From Desulfotomaculum nigrificans DSM 574 (GTDB lineage Bacteria; Bacillota; Desulfotomaculia; Desulfotomaculales; Desulfotomaculaceae), in the NCBI RefSeq assembly GCF_000189755.2, contig NZ_KI912183.1, positions 1,242,257 through 1,306,256 on the forward strand: a stretch of 64,000 nt of DNA, written 5' to 3'. Below the pieces are notes generated by a model. The model was not told the origin of the DNA and made no database searches. It was given only the letters and a program-made list of their open reading frames with translations. The position numbers and the translations under genes were made by a program. Within the stretch, counting starts at the first letter, position 1; the number at the start of each line of letters is the position of its first letter. This document shows positions 34,145-45,400 of this stretch, one piece after another.

Positions 34145-37100
34145 TCATCCCTCCAAAAGTATCTCTGTTTCAACATCCACATTGCGCATTGAGTTCAATG
34201 TGGGCAGAGACTCGCTTTCCTCCCCGAAATTATCGGTCAACAGCGGTGTCGCACCGTTTCGGTAATACCGTTGATAAGGCAGCACACCGCCGTCCGCCAG
34301 ATATTGCCAATGCTCCAGGATGCTCAACAGATGTTTTTCGGTGCCTTCATATTCGGACTCGTCAATCACTTTTACCTTCTCAAGTATTTTCGCAATCTGT
34401 TCGTGTACTTCCGCAGTGTAATCCGATATGTTTGCGGCATCACTGTTGTTTGCCAATCCGTCCACAAGATGCCTGCACAAGCTTATCAGAACTGCATGCA
34501 GCGCCCTGTCCCTGGCCCGCTCGGCAAACGGTGTCAGGCTGGTTGCCTCAACATACTTGTACAAAGAGGAATGATAGGCCAAAAATTGCTCGTAATGTGA
34601 TCGGTCCCTGCTCCTGGTCACATCATACATGCAAAGAACCAACCCCGGTGTTTTCCGCCCGACGCGGCTGGTGGCCTGGATGTACTCCGAGTTGGACTTC
34701 GGTTGCCCCTGAAGAACCATCAATCCCAGTCGGCCGATATCTATCCCTACCGAAAGCATGTTGGAAGCCAAAACAATATCAAAGGCATTCGGGTCGGGAT
34801 AACTTACCTCCAACTTTTTTAACGTTTCGCCGATTTCGGAATTTTTCTTGCGGCTGGTTAGTTCACCCGGTATTTGCAGGTCAGGCACTTTCATGTCGGC
34901 CGGGAGAAAACTTTTGAACTTGTTCCCGAACAGGTATCTGTATCTGTGCTTAACGTCGTCAATAACGTTAACGACGGCACTGCCCAATTGTTTAAGACTG
35001 TTAAAATAACCTGTCAATGTCCAAAAAGAATCAACAACTTCTTTGTCGTAGCCCTTGGCACTCAAATAACGGACGGCAAAAAGCATTGCCGCATAAACTC
35101 TGATCATGCGCGTATGGCCGCTGGTGCCAGGCGTAAATATTCCTCTGTACTTTCGGGATGGTTTTTTGTCCGAAGATGATTCCACCGCAAAATATGAATT
35201 TCTGATGTCGGTACCCTGCGGCGGAAATTGATGTAATTTTCTGCCGTATAGGTTAAGCACTTGGTTGCCCGCATTTCTGATGGTTGCGGTTGAAGCAATG
35301 ATTTTGGGCTTGATATTGTTTCGCCGGCAAAATTCGTCTATCGCTATCTCATAAAGTCCGGCAATCGTCCCGAGCGGCCCGGAAATCAAATGCAGTTCGT
35401 CCTGTATAATCAGCTCCGGCGGCAATAATTCGGTTTTCAGACCGAATAAATTGCCCACTTTTGGTTCCCATGTCATGCGGGCAAATTTATCAATCGTTGC
35501 AACCACCAAAGCAGGTTTGTGGTTATACAAGTCTTCGTCAACGAGATAAACCGGTAATCCGTGACGAAAGTCACAGTCCACGTCGGAACATCTGATCACC
35601 ATTTTGCTGTCGGTTACCTCATAATTGACGGGGCGTATTTTGCTGCCGCACCAGGAACACGTAAGGATCTGACAGGGGTTTGAATCTTCTTCGGTAAGAG
35701 CATCAAAACCATGTTTCTTTATCGTTTCCAGTGATTTTTCCGCATCTTTCAATTTATTGGGGGTCAGCGGCCCGACAAACAATCCGGCGGCAATCTCCTC
35801 CGTCCCCAGTATTTCTTGGTTTTCTTTTCGTATCAGTTCGCATGCGCATATCAACGCCGTCGCTCTCTCAAACTGTTGCAGCGTCAGCAAGCGGAGAGTA
35901 TATCTCATGATGACGGTTACCCCGCCGCCGAGGCGGTTTTCTTTAACCGCTTTCATTCTGCGTAAAAATATTGTGAAAGCGGTTAAACCCAGGTAGGCTT
36001 CGGTTTTACCGCCGCCGGTCGGGAACCACAACAAATCAACCAAGTCACGGTCGGTGTTTGCAGGATCGGCAACCGAACACAGTTCCTGTAAAATAAATGC
36101 CAACTGGAAGGGATACCAGCCGTACCGTTCTTTGCCGGTTACGCCGTGTTGTTTGATTCTCATCCTTAACATAGCTTGATTGACTAATTGAAAAGCAATA
36201 AAAACAAGCCTGTCGTCAGACAACAGTTTAATACCGGCTCTCATCCGGCGCAAAGTTTTCCGGCAATTTTTTACATTTTCTGCGGCTACTCCTTTATATT
36301 CGTCGGGCAGCTTTTTGATCCCGTTTTCGATGTCCGCAATCCAACTTTCGTATTGATTTGCGGTTTCTGCCAATGCGTCGGTGATTTTTTCGACCGTTTG
36401 GTTGCCCAAAAATTCAAAACTCAATGTCTCCCGCGAAACGATCATGGCCGGCTCCATTTGCATCAACTCATACTCACTGATAAATTCCGACCACACACAG
36501 GATGCATAATCTCCGGCCTGTTTCCAACCAACACTGCAACCGTGCCCCACGGCAAAATTTTTGTTATGCCTGTACAACATCTCGAGGTTTAACATTTCCG
36601 GGTCGCGGTTTATCTTTACCCGCATCTTTTTCTCAGTGAATACTTTTTCTTCACCGTTTACACCTTTTACAATTATTTTGGGTTGAAAAAAAGTCATGGC
36701 TTCATCGGAAATCAAATCTTTGCTTTTATTACTGTTTAACAACGACACGGTAACAGTTTTTGTTCCGTCCGGAAACTCTGTTTGCAGGTAAACGCAAAGT
36801 TCCAAGCCATCATGCAATTTTTCGCACCGGTATTTCTCGCAGGTTGATATTTCGGTTGCAACCTTTTTGTATTGTCGGTGCCATTCGTATTCCGTCCATT
36901 TCCTTAGAGACGTTTTTTCCTTCTCAACAGGAACGTACCAGGCAAATTCCGTCTCCACAAGCAGTTTTTCAATACCGGCAGCAACAGTAAAAGAAATCGC
37001 CATAGAAGAAGGATAGTATTCGTAACATAAATTAAGAGGTTGGTCCGCTTCTTCGGTGTCGCCTTCCAGTTGGTTTTTTTCCAGTTCCGTTTGCAAAATT

Positions 37101-37249
37101 TGCTTACCTTGGGGAAAAAGTCTTCCGGTTATATAATAATCGCTCGGTCTGGTATCAATGATTTCATCTTCCGTTACCGGGCCCAACAAGTCTTTAATCA
37201 AAAAATCTTCCAAAACCGCTCTGGCTTCGTAGTATTTTTGATAATCCAA
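34145..37249 (-). CDS. drmA: DrmA-like superfamily 2 helicase
   Basis: A 1034-aa helicase. From the TTG start Walker A PTGGGKTE is near residues 410-417 and DELH (DEAH-type, IIQDELHLISG) near 617-620. CSWCG and CSDVDC (about 530-560) form a zinc insertion, and ATSRVGRKTPGLVL with MYDVTRSRDRSHYEQF is helicase motif VI. These match the YprA/DrmA helicases of DISARM. ACGGAGGG precedes a TTG at 37249, 13 bases after the UvrD-gene stop; the longer frame to 37348 overlaps that gene and lacks support. It likely translocates on foreign DNA with DrmB. Confidence 0.88.
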   Translation of the reverse strand: MDYQKYYEARAVLEDFLIKDLLGPVTEDEIIDTRPSDYYITGRLFPQGKQILQTELEKNQLEGDTEEADQPLNLCYEYYPSSMAISFTVAAGIEKLLVETEFAWYVPVEKEKTSLRKWTEYEWHRQYKKVATEISTCEKYRCEKLHDGLELCVYLQTEFPDGTKTVTVSLLNSNKSKDLISDEAMTFFQPKIIVKGVNGEEKVFTEKKMRVKINRDPEMLNLEMLYRHNKNFAVGHGCSVGWKQAGDYASCVWSEFISEYELMQMEPAMIVSRETLSFEFLGNQTVEKITDALAETANQYESWIADIENGIKKLPDEYKGVAAENVKNCRKTLRRMRAGIKLLSDDRLVFIAFQLVNQAMLRMRIKQHGVTGKERYGWYPFQLAFILQELCSVADPANTDRDLVDLLWFPTGGGKTEAYLGLTAFTIFLRRMKAVKENRLGGGVTVIMRYTLRLLTLQQFERATALICACELIRKENQEILGTEEIAAGLFVGPLTPNKLKDAEKSLETIKKHGFDALTEEDSNPCQILTCSWCGSKIRPVNYEVTDSKMVIRCSDVDCDFRHGLPVYLVDEDLYNHKPALVVATIDKFARMTWEPKVGNLFGLKTELLPPELIIQDELHLISGPLGTIAGLYEIAIDEFCRRNNIKPKIIASTATIRNAGNQVLNLYGRKLHQFPPQGTDIRNSYFAVESSSDKKPSRKYRGIFTPGTSGHTRMIRVYAAMLFAVRYLSAKGYDKEVVDSFWTLTGYFNSLKQLGSAVVNVIDDVKHRYRYLFGNKFKSFLPADMKVPDLQIPGELTSRKKNSEIGETLKKLEVSYPDPNAFDIVLASNMLSVGIDIGRLGLMVLQGQPKSNSEYIQATSRVGRKTPGLVLCMYDVTRSRDRSHYEQFLAYHSSLYKYVEATSLTPFAERARDRALHAVLISLCRHLVDGLANNSDAANISDYTAEVHEQIAKILEKVKVIDESEYEGTEKHLLSILEHWQYLADGGVLPYQRYYRNGATPLLTDNFGEESESLPTLNSMRNVDVETEILLEG

Positions 37250-37262
37250 TTTCAACCCTCCG

Positions 37263-39647
37263 TTAATCCGTATTCCAACGCAACAATCCCATCCCCGAAA
37301 CACTGACGGCGTACCATACACCCGTGTCGATCCACGGTTCGCCGACACCTTCGCGTACCGTCTCCGGTTTTTTTACAACGGAATATATTTTGTCAACGTA
37401 TATATCGTCAAAACTGCGGGGCATATATTCTGTATTTTGGCCGTAAACGGCTTTTACCACATTTTTAACGTCATAATAAAAGAACGATGACATTTTCCCG
37501 ATAATATTGCCGTCATGCAAAATTATATATGCGCCGTCATTCATCTTAACTTCCAGTCGGTCACCGGGTTTGATTTTTTCTCTTATATATCGCTGGTTTT
37601 CCGCAGGGTCAGCAAGAAAAGAACCGTCAACAAAAGCAAATTCGTCAACGTCATTTTCCATACCCACCTCGACGGCCACAAGTTTGGTATTTCCGTTGCG
37701 TCTTTTGAAAGTCTCCGCCCAACGTTTGCTGTTACTGTAACTTGAATAGAGTCTGTTTTTATTGCTGTGTTCTATGGTGTACAATTTTTTCTTCGCCCGG
37801 GTGACGGCAACATAATAAACTTTAGCTTCTTCAAATATATCTTTCGTTATGTTTCCGTCGGGTTTAAGCACCAAAACATTGTCATATTCCCGGCCTTTGG
37901 ATCTGTGTACGGTACTTACGCAAACCCTGCTTTTATAACCTTCATAAACATCATCCGGCAGACGTGCACCGGCAGCCAAAGCTTTTCTCAAGTCTTTTGA
38001 TCTCAATGCACCGATATTGCCGGTAACCAATGATTGCAAACTTAAATAAATGTACTTTGTGCTCTCGGTCGGCCAATATCGATCGTTATCATTGATGCGC
38101 TCCAAAAGTTCTTCGGTGATCAAGGCGCTATCGTCGCTCAACAATTCCGCCACCCATACCGGCAGCAGCGACGAATTGTTTCTCCTTCGCACAGTGTGTT
38201 CAACGTCATGCATGCGCAAATATCCTGACAACTTAAGCACTTCACCGTTATTGCGGCAAAGAATGCCCGTTGTTTCCGTACCTTCGGCCGGTATGACAAA
38301 TTCCCACTCTCTTCCGCATGACGGGAGATTTTTGACTGAATCCAAAAACCTCATGACGTTGTCCGGGTTGCCCGATTCCAAAAGTTTTCTGCAGCGGGAA
38401 GTATAATCGGACAAATCACCTGACTGACGCATATTGTCACGCAGTTGAACCACGGTCATACTGTCCGCATATTCTTCATTTAACCGTTTCAGCAAGCCTT
38501 TTGCATCCAAATCTCCGGGCTCCGCCTGATAATCATATATCCCCTGCAAAGGGTCGCCCAGTAAAGTAAAACCGCATGAAGATTTTCTGTTGCGTAACAT
38601 CGTTTGCACCAGACGCGCCCTTACCCCCACCAAATCCTGAATTTCGTCAACTATAAAATGGCCCATGTTTTCGAGTATGGCGGGTTCGCTGTTTATTTCC
38701 TCCACAGCATCCTCAATGCGTTGATCATAATCTTTACCCGTTACATCCACACCGATGTGAAGAAGCACATGTGTGGCAAACGAATCAAAAGTTCTGATTT
38801 CGATCCGCAACAAATCGTCGGTATAATCACCGGTTTCAATATCCCTTTGCAAACGCTCTCTGATTTCTTTTACCGCCGCCCGGGTAAAGCAAAGAAGCAA
38901 AATGTTCTCTGCTTCCAAAGAATCGTCTTCTTCCACAAGGTACTTCAGCTTTTCAATCACACTGTAAGTTTTGCCGGTTCCCGGGCCGGCCAAAACCAAC
39001 ATCTCGGCTTCGGGAGAAGAGCGAATGATGCTGTCTTGTCCCTTATACTCCGGAATTGCTTCGGAATCCCCGGCATCTAAGCCAAAACCCGGCAAATGTC
39101 CGACATCGGGCTCGGGTTCAAAAGTCACCGTCGTGATACTGCCTGTCAAATCATCTGAAACCGGCCGTGCTTTCTTTTCAGTTCGGTCTGTCGGTATTTC
39201 AGATATCTGTTTATACGGTTCATCCCGCTTGGGTTTCACCGGTTCCGCAGGTGTCCAAGTATCCGCCCTTACGACAGGCAACTCATCATTGGCCGGGTTG
39301 AAGCCCGGTCTGCATATCTTAAAATTTTTACATTCGGTGTGATAGCACCTGCATTCAACATCGATCCTGTTTTCACGTCTCACCGGGCCGAAAAAAATAT
39401 CTTTTTTGTCTTTTTGAAAATAACAAGGCATACCTTGTTCATATTCTTTTCGCTGTACATCGGTAAGTTTGTCAAGGTAAGGTTCCAAACTTACTTCGCC
39501 TTGTATAAAATTTAAGCCCGCAATCGTTCTTAACATTAAGCGAATGTTGTCTCTGCCTCTCACTTGGGCCTGAAAGTCTTTGTCCCTGTAAAAATCCCCC
39601 TTTAATACGTATACATTACTGAGAGGCATTACATTGGATTTAATCAC
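37263..39647 (-). CDS. UvrD-family (SF1) helicase with N-terminal four-cysteine region
   Basis: A 794-aa protein from a GTG at 39647, with GGAGGTGG upstream. Walker A GPGTGKT (about 221-227), DEIQDL motif II, VSTVHRSKGREYDNVLVLKPDG and YVAVTRAKKKLYTIEH place it in UvrD/Rep helicases. The N-terminal ~210 residues are novel: Cys at about 99, 101, 106 and 112 (ECRCYHTECKNFKIC) could hold a metal or an iron-sulfur cluster. The C-terminal 90 residues are beta-rich. Its start overlaps the Hsp70 stop by 8 bases, so it is coupled. A role in DNA unwinding for defence is inferred from the operon. Confidence 0.82.
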   Translation of the reverse strand: MIKSNVMPLSNVYVLKGDFYRDKDFQAQVRGRDNIRLMLRTIAGLNFIQGEVSLEPYLDKLTDVQRKEYEQGMPCYFQKDKKDIFFGPVRRENRIDVECRCYHTECKNFKICRPGFNPANDELPVVRADTWTPAEPVKPKRDEPYKQISEIPTDRTEKKARPVSDDLTGSITTVTFEPEPDVGHLPGFGLDAGDSEAIPEYKGQDSIIRSSPEAEMLVLAGPGTGKTYSVIEKLKYLVEEDDSLEAENILLLCFTRAAVKEIRERLQRDIETGDYTDDLLRIEIRTFDSFATHVLLHIGVDVTGKDYDQRIEDAVEEINSEPAILENMGHFIVDEIQDLVGVRARLVQTMLRNRKSSCGFTLLGDPLQGIYDYQAEPGDLDAKGLLKRLNEEYADSMTVVQLRDNMRQSGDLSDYTSRCRKLLESGNPDNVMRFLDSVKNLPSCGREWEFVIPAEGTETTGILCRNNGEVLKLSGYLRMHDVEHTVRRRNNSSLLPVWVAELLSDDSALITEELLERINDNDRYWPTESTKYIYLSLQSLVTGNIGALRSKDLRKALAAGARLPDDVYEGYKSRVCVSTVHRSKGREYDNVLVLKPDGNITKDIFEEAKVYYVAVTRAKKKLYTIEHSNKNRLYSSYSNSKRWAETFKRRNGNTKLVAVEVGMENDVDEFAFVDGSFLADPAENQRYIREKIKPGDRLEVKMNDGAYIILHDGNIIGKMSSFFYYDVKNVVKAVYGQNTEYMPRSFDDIYVDKIYSVVKKPETVREGVGEPWIDTGVWYAVSVSGMGLLRWNTD

Positions 39648-41076
39648 CTTTGCCACCTCCGAACCCTGTCGGCAATTGATAGTACAATTTCGGGCCGGGG
39701 TATTGCCATTCTTCGGTGTATCTCTCCGAACGTCTGTTGCTTTTGGCACTGACCCTGAATACCAGGTTTCTGTCTATTCTGGCCTTCAAATTTATTTGTT
39801 CTTTAAAAAATCCGAACGCGGGCACATGAAGGTAACCCAAAACATTGCAACCGTTACTGAATACAAAATTAGCCGTTCCGCTGTCCTCGACCATGGCAAA
39901 AGTAAATTCAATCGGTTCATAATCAACCGGCTCACCCTCCTTCATCAGAGGATAAAAACTGTCATCGGCCATGACCACACCTATCGTTTCGGCAAGCTTA
40001 TAATTGCCGGGGTTTACGCTTAGTTTTGCGGCACCGGTTGCCACGCTCCAATCAGAGTCTTGAGGGAAAATTTTATCACATTTCCATTTTTCCTCGACAC
40101 GGTCAATAAGCGGAGCCAGATTGACGCTGCCACCCACCATCAAAATGCAACCGAGTTCGTCCATACTGACACCTGCCTTTTTCAACGTGTCTTCAAAACA
40201 TTTTATTGCCGATTCAACGTCTTCTTCTATAAGTCTTGAAAAGGTGTCAGCATCCAATGTAACGCGGAAAGGGCCCAAGTCCCCGTATCTGTTAAGAACA
40301 ACTTCAACCATGTCTCTTACCGAAAGGTCTCTTTTTGCCCTTTCGCAACGCGCTATCATCATATCTCGGGCAGAAGACGGCATCTCATCAAAAGAAACGG
40401 TTGCCTTCTTTTGTTTTATTACTTGATTATGCACCCAGTGGGCAATTTTCAGATCGATGTCGTCTCCGCCCAAATAAAGACCGCCCGCAGCCGCCTCTTT
40501 AATCAAGCCGCCGCTGTTTTCCAGCACGGCAACATCCAACGTGCCGCCGCCCCAATCAAATACAGCGATTTTGTTATAAAAACCTACTTCGTCGTAATGT
40601 CTGAAAAAAGCGGCGGTGGGTTCACTGACAAAGCTCTTGATTTCTATGCCGGCAAGCCGTGCGGCCCGCCTCAATTCCGCTCTTTTTACCGGCGGAAAGC
40701 CGACAGGAACGGCCACCACCGCTTCAGACATTTCCTCTTTTACCCCGGCAGCGGCAATTTGTCTTTTCAAACCTTTAAAAACTTCCGCGGCAATCATCTC
40801 GGTTGTCCAATTTTTCCCCGCAATCGTCCACGTTTTGCCGGTACCCAAAAGGGTTTTCACCGAAGATATAACCTCACAATTTTCGCTGTACTCCTGTCTT
40901 TTTAACCACGCTTCCCGGCCGCATTCCACTTTGCCGGTAACCGGATCGATAACAACAAGTGAAGGGAAAGGACTGCCGTCGTATTGATCTTCAAACTTCA
41001 TCACGCTTTTACCGTCAATTATCCCGGTACATGCACTGTTTGTTGTGCCGAAATCTATACCGAAGTCAAACTTCAA
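39640..41076 (-). CDS. Short Hsp70/DnaK-like ATPase in the defence operon
   Basis: A 478-aa actin-fold ATPase. FGIDFGTTNSACTG (4-18) is phosphate-1, AVFDWGGGTLDV (about 171-182) phosphate-2, and LGCILMVGGSVNLAPLI the adenosine motif. After about residue 380 there is only a short beta-rich substrate-like domain and no long helical lid, against about 610-640 aa in DnaK. It is thus a lidless Hsp70-type protein. The TTG start overlaps the upstream stop as TTGA, with GGGAGGG upstream. Adjacent to a coiled-coil protein that could be its partner. Neighbours place it in phage defence; its client is unknown. Confidence 0.83.
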   Translation of the reverse strand: MKFDFGIDFGTTNSACTGIIDGKSVMKFEDQYDGSPFPSLVVIDPVTGKVECGREAWLKRQEYSENCEVISSVKTLLGTGKTWTIAGKNWTTEMIAAEVFKGLKRQIAAAGVKEEMSEAVVAVPVGFPPVKRAELRRAARLAGIEIKSFVSEPTAAFFRHYDEVGFYNKIAVFDWGGGTLDVAVLENSGGLIKEAAAGGLYLGGDDIDLKIAHWVHNQVIKQKKATVSFDEMPSSARDMMIARCERAKRDLSVRDMVEVVLNRYGDLGPFRVTLDADTFSRLIEEDVESAIKCFEDTLKKAGVSMDELGCILMVGGSVNLAPLIDRVEEKWKCDKIFPQDSDWSVATGAAKLSVNPGNYKLAETIGVVMADDSFYPLMKEGEPVDYEPIEFTFAMVEDSGTANFVFSNGCNVLGYLHVPAFGFFKEQINLKARIDRNLVFRVSAKSNRRSERYTEEWQYPGPKLYYQLPTGFGGGKGD

Positions 41077-42473
41077 CGGTCAATCCCTCCCTTGAATTCA
41101 ATACCTTCTTCAGACAATATGTTAAAAACGTTACTGAGTTGAATTCTCAGGTTTTCACCCAATTCCACCGTCATTTGCTCGTTTTCCGCCAGCTTGAAAT
41201 CCAAATAGTCTGTTCTCAGTTTTCGCTGCAGTCTGTTTTTTAATTGTTCCAACTGCTGTTTCGGTCTAAGCTCCAACATATCAAACAGCTGGTTTTTATC
41301 ATTTTCAAATTTTAATTTTTCATCATAAAGTTGCTTTTCCAGGCCGGTTATAATACTTCTTGCCTGTACCGTTTCAGCTTTGAGTTTTTCGTTTTCCTCC
41401 TTTAATTTTGTAACAACCGTTACTGTTTCCGCCAATTTTCTTTCAGTAGCCAGACGTATGTCTCTTTCTTTCTCCGCTTTGGCAAGTGCGTCACAGATTT
41501 TGTTAAGATTTTGTTTGTTGGTTTTCTCCAATTCATCGATGTAGTTGCGCAATTGTTCCAAACTTTGTATCGGGTCAAAGTCGCGGTTTTTTAAAGTCTC
41601 GGTTTTGTCATTTTCTTTTCTTTCATTCGGTGTATTGTCGGAACTTTTTTTCTTCGAAATATTCGGTGCGTCGGTCAGCTCCGGTTTATATGGTTGTTTT
41701 GAAGTAAATACGCTTGACACAGCATTTTCTTCAGGCCGGACAGATTCTTTTGCGGGGTGCAGATACGTCACCACGCTGACCAAACCCATCTCATGACAAC
41801 GACGTTGCAACTCAACCGGCCATTTTGCCGCACTTTTTTCCAATCCCTCTCGGATTTTGCCGGATATTACAAAAAGCTTTTCCAATTTGTTTAACCAGTC
41901 AACAAACGCCTGAATAATCCCGACATCATTGTTTTCCCCGTCAGTCTTTGATGCAAGGGCATACATAATCAGCACAGCGATGCAAGACTTTCCGCGAGCG
42001 GTTAAGTGTTGTCCGTCGGGTGATATTTTAAGCAAAACACCGTTTTCCATCAGTGCATTCTTAACCTTCAGTACATATTTATTGGCCGGCGTATCGGTAC
42101 ATGATTTGGTCAGTTTTTCACTTAAAAATGCAAACAGACGAACGGCAACATCTCCGGATACTTCGGCAAATCCCTTTATCAGTTCGATAAGCCTATTATA
42201 TGCAGCTTCCCCGTCAAAATCTTTCTGTTCGATTAATTCGTTGATTAAGACTTCCCGGTACGTCAAATCACTTTCCAGCCAAACTTTTAAAAATGCGCTT
42301 GCCGCAATGTCCTGAGGCAACGACAACATAAAACCGTAACCCGCTGTTCTGTATGAGTTGTTCTGCAAAAAATCTTCCAAATACTTTTCGGCTTCAAACT
42401 TATCCTGGTTGTTAAGCTTCTTTTTTTGCTTATATTTTGCGGCCAGTTCTTCCAATCGGCTTGCATCCGACAT
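41073..42473 (-). CDS. Coiled-coil protein, possible Hsp70 partner
   Basis: A 466-aa protein. Residues about 1-250 are helical and unrecognised. From about 300 to 420 the sequence is strong heptad-like coiled coil (SLEQLRNYIDELEKTNKQNL; KLKEENEKLKAETVQARSII), then a conserved-looking tail (QLKNRLQRKLRTDYLDFKL; VELGENLRIQLSNVFNILSE). The long coil with a C-terminal globular tail recalls GrpE-type exchange factors, an analogy only. GGGGAGG precedes the ATG; the previous gene stops one base earlier, so the genes are coupled. Its stop overlaps the Hsp70 start. Confidence 0.65.
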   Translation of the reverse strand: MSDASRLEELAAKYKQKKKLNNQDKFEAEKYLEDFLQNNSYRTAGYGFMLSLPQDIAASAFLKVWLESDLTYREVLINELIEQKDFDGEAAYNRLIELIKGFAEVSGDVAVRLFAFLSEKLTKSCTDTPANKYVLKVKNALMENGVLLKISPDGQHLTARGKSCIAVLIMYALASKTDGENNDVGIIQAFVDWLNKLEKLFVISGKIREGLEKSAAKWPVELQRRCHEMGLVSVVTYLHPAKESVRPEENAVSSVFTSKQPYKPELTDAPNISKKKSSDNTPNERKENDKTETLKNRDFDPIQSLEQLRNYIDELEKTNKQNLNKICDALAKAEKERDIRLATERKLAETVTVVTKLKEENEKLKAETVQARSIITGLEKQLYDEKLKFENDKNQLFDMLELRPKQQLEQLKNRLQRKLRTDYLDFKLAENEQMTVELGENLRIQLSNVFNILSEEGIEFKGGIDR

Positions 42474-42474
42474 T

Positions 42475-45400
42475 TCAGTTACCTCCCCGGTAAGTTTTTA
42501 GTTTGTCAAACAATCTGTTTTTCTCCGGTGATTCGGGAATTTGATCTTTTAAGTTCATTAATTTGTCAATCAAAGAGTTTCTGTCCGTCCCTGACTTCAG
42601 CTTTTCAACGGCAATAACTGTCAATAACCAGTCATCGGACCGCTTACAGCATTGAATTGCTTCCGCCGAATTTTGGTCAAAATTCGCACATTGTTTAATT
42701 AAAATCTTATCTTCGGAACGTAAAGGCAAAATTTCCGACATGTCGTTTAAAAGTTCGTTCGAGTCAACAATACTTCCGTCAGAAATATTAAGTGCTTTCA
42801 TTAAAGTTTTATAAACTAACCGTATCCCTTTATGCCTGGGGGTTATCTTCCCGAAAAGTTCCTTGGCGGCGCTTATCCGCAACATTCTGAGCAGCACAAG
42901 CGAGTGCAACAAACATTTCAAGTCATTGACAAAACCTGCCGGTTCATTTATATTGTTAATGATTTCTGTTGCTTTTTCATTTTCTCCGGCCAAATAATGC
43001 TTCCACGCCCTGGTTACCAATTTTCCTCCTTTTTGTCCGGCTATTACGCTTTTCGGCGGACCTTTTCCGTTAACGTCACCGGCCCATTCAATAAACATGT
43101 CCTTTGAGTAATCCTCAGAGTCTGTTCCGGTTAAACTGTCGGTAATCTTAATCCATCTCTCCACAGCGGGAAGCATGCCTGTGTCGACATCATCAACGAA
43201 TTCGGTATCTTCGCCGCGACGGCAATTAAAAATGTATTCAAGCAATTTTTTCTTTTTACTGTCTATAATAAGAGTTTTCCAATCCAAAACCGAATTTTTT
43301 ATTGTTATAACGGTATCGTCGAACACGCAGGCGCAAGCTAAAATTGTGTAAAACCACTCGTCAATTTCTTTGCAGAAACCGGGCAAAAGGTTTATCGGTA
43401 TATGACTTTGCGGTTTATTCACAATCTTTGTGCAAAGCTGTAAAACAATTTTCAGGTTTTTTCCCCACTCTGTTTCAATTGTGCATGGTTTTCCTTGGTA
43501 AACCGACTTTTTAATTTCTTCAAGGTTTATAAACACAGCACCCGTACTTACCTTCCTGCCTTGGCAATACAGATAAAGTTCGCTTATCTCACTGTTAAAA
43601 TCAGCCGTCAGTTGTAAGTCATCACAGCTGATCTCGCCGAAACCCTCCTGGTTAAAAGTTACCGTCCGGACATAATTCTCGTTAACAAACAACTTTGCTT
43701 CGGCACCGGGGTAACCGGTTAACAACAACTTCTCATGCTCTTTCAATTCTGACAGGGATATGTACCTGATTCTTTCTCCGGAAACATGAAACAGCCCCGC
43801 TCTGTAAACAGGTACCCTGATACCGACGGACACGTTACCGCAGACAATGCTGCCGTATGCTGTGCTCTCTTTGGGCGGCACCGCCCATTTAACGCCTTTT
43901 CCGCTTATATCTTTGCAATTTTTAAACCGCAATTGACAAGAAGAATTTTTATCCGCAGTAATTAAAGCTTCTTCACCGAACCCGTAAATTTTCTCCTCAA
44001 CAGCAAGGTTAATTTCAGGTAACAAACAAAAGTACAATTCTTCCAAAACTGTTTTATTGATGCCGAATCCGCTGCGGGCTATGTTGCTCAGCCAGATACG
44101 GCCCTTAACGGGTGCGTGCCGCTTCACTTCTTTGCTGAAATCTTTTAAACCTTGCTTGGTCTTTATCCTTACGGTACCCTTTCCCAAATTATAAAAGAGT
44201 CCCACAATGTTTTTTTCAACCAGTCCGAAGTCGGATACTTGCAATTGCGGCAAAGAGCCTTCAAACGTATCAAAGTATTCGTCCGAAGCATACTTCAACA
44301 ACTTATCGGTCGGATGCTGCCACGCTAAAGAAATATTTTGCTCTCCGACACCGGTGTCTTCGATGCTGTAATTAACAATAACATCTTCTTTTTCAAACTT
44401 CACCAAATAGGCTTTATACTTCCATCGACCGGGTAAATTCACGTCCCCCGTCCTTTGTAAATTTGAGTATGTAACCTCGTATCCCGCGGGTGCAAGCAAA
44501 TAATAAAATCCCGGCGGAATCCGTGAATTTGCTTCAATGTAACCGCGCCTTATATCAAAAACCGCAGGCATTCCGTCCGGTTGCCATCCGTTGATTGTCC
44601 AATACAGTACCGTACCGTCTTCCCCCACTGCCTTTCCGGAATATTTCTCCGAAAGCAACTCCGCACGGGTCAACTTTGTCAAAGGATACTCCCAACCCGT
44701 TGCATTTTCGGGAAAGATAATGTTTTCACAAAATTGAGGATAAGGAAACTGCAATGCCAAACATTTGTCCCTGTCAAGATACACCAACCGCGGTTTTAAA
44801 GTTAAAACATTTTTTATTGAGTTATTTACCGCACCAAATTCAGAAATGAGTTCGTGCCAAAAACCCGGTTGAAAACCCGGCAACTCTTCCAATTCCGCTA
44901 AAGTCAGCTCCCCTTCTTCATATTGCCTCATAAGACGGGAAATTTGCATAAAAAATTGCCAACCTGCTTCGTCACATAAAAAACTTCTCAAAAACCCCGA
45001 ACAATAAGTATTTTCCATCCTTCGGCGGAATTCGTATAAACTCATTGAGGTGAGATAATCCCATCCGTGATGAACTTTAAAGTAGCGCATTATTTGTGCG
45101 GTGCTGGGTATATAACGTTTTGACACCCCGCTCTGCTCCAATATCGCGCCGACATAGCGAAACGGACCTTTTCTTTCGTTCTTCAATAATCCGTAATGCT
45201 TCAATGTTTGTTCTATAACGTTACCGACATATTCATGATCCTCAGCACTGTTACCGCATCTGACCAACGAGCAAAAATGTTTCCAAAAACCTGCATTATC
45301 GTAATAATGATAGGCACAATTAACCGCCAAAACCAACATTGCCGTTCCCATAACGTAATACCCTTTGGTTGACAGTACGTTTTGTTCGGCCGCAAATTCT

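Noticed and set aside
34145-37348. DrmA starting at the longer frame (37348)
   Set aside because: The added residues overlap the upstream helicase gene and lack a ribosome site; ACGGAGGG precedes TTG 37249.
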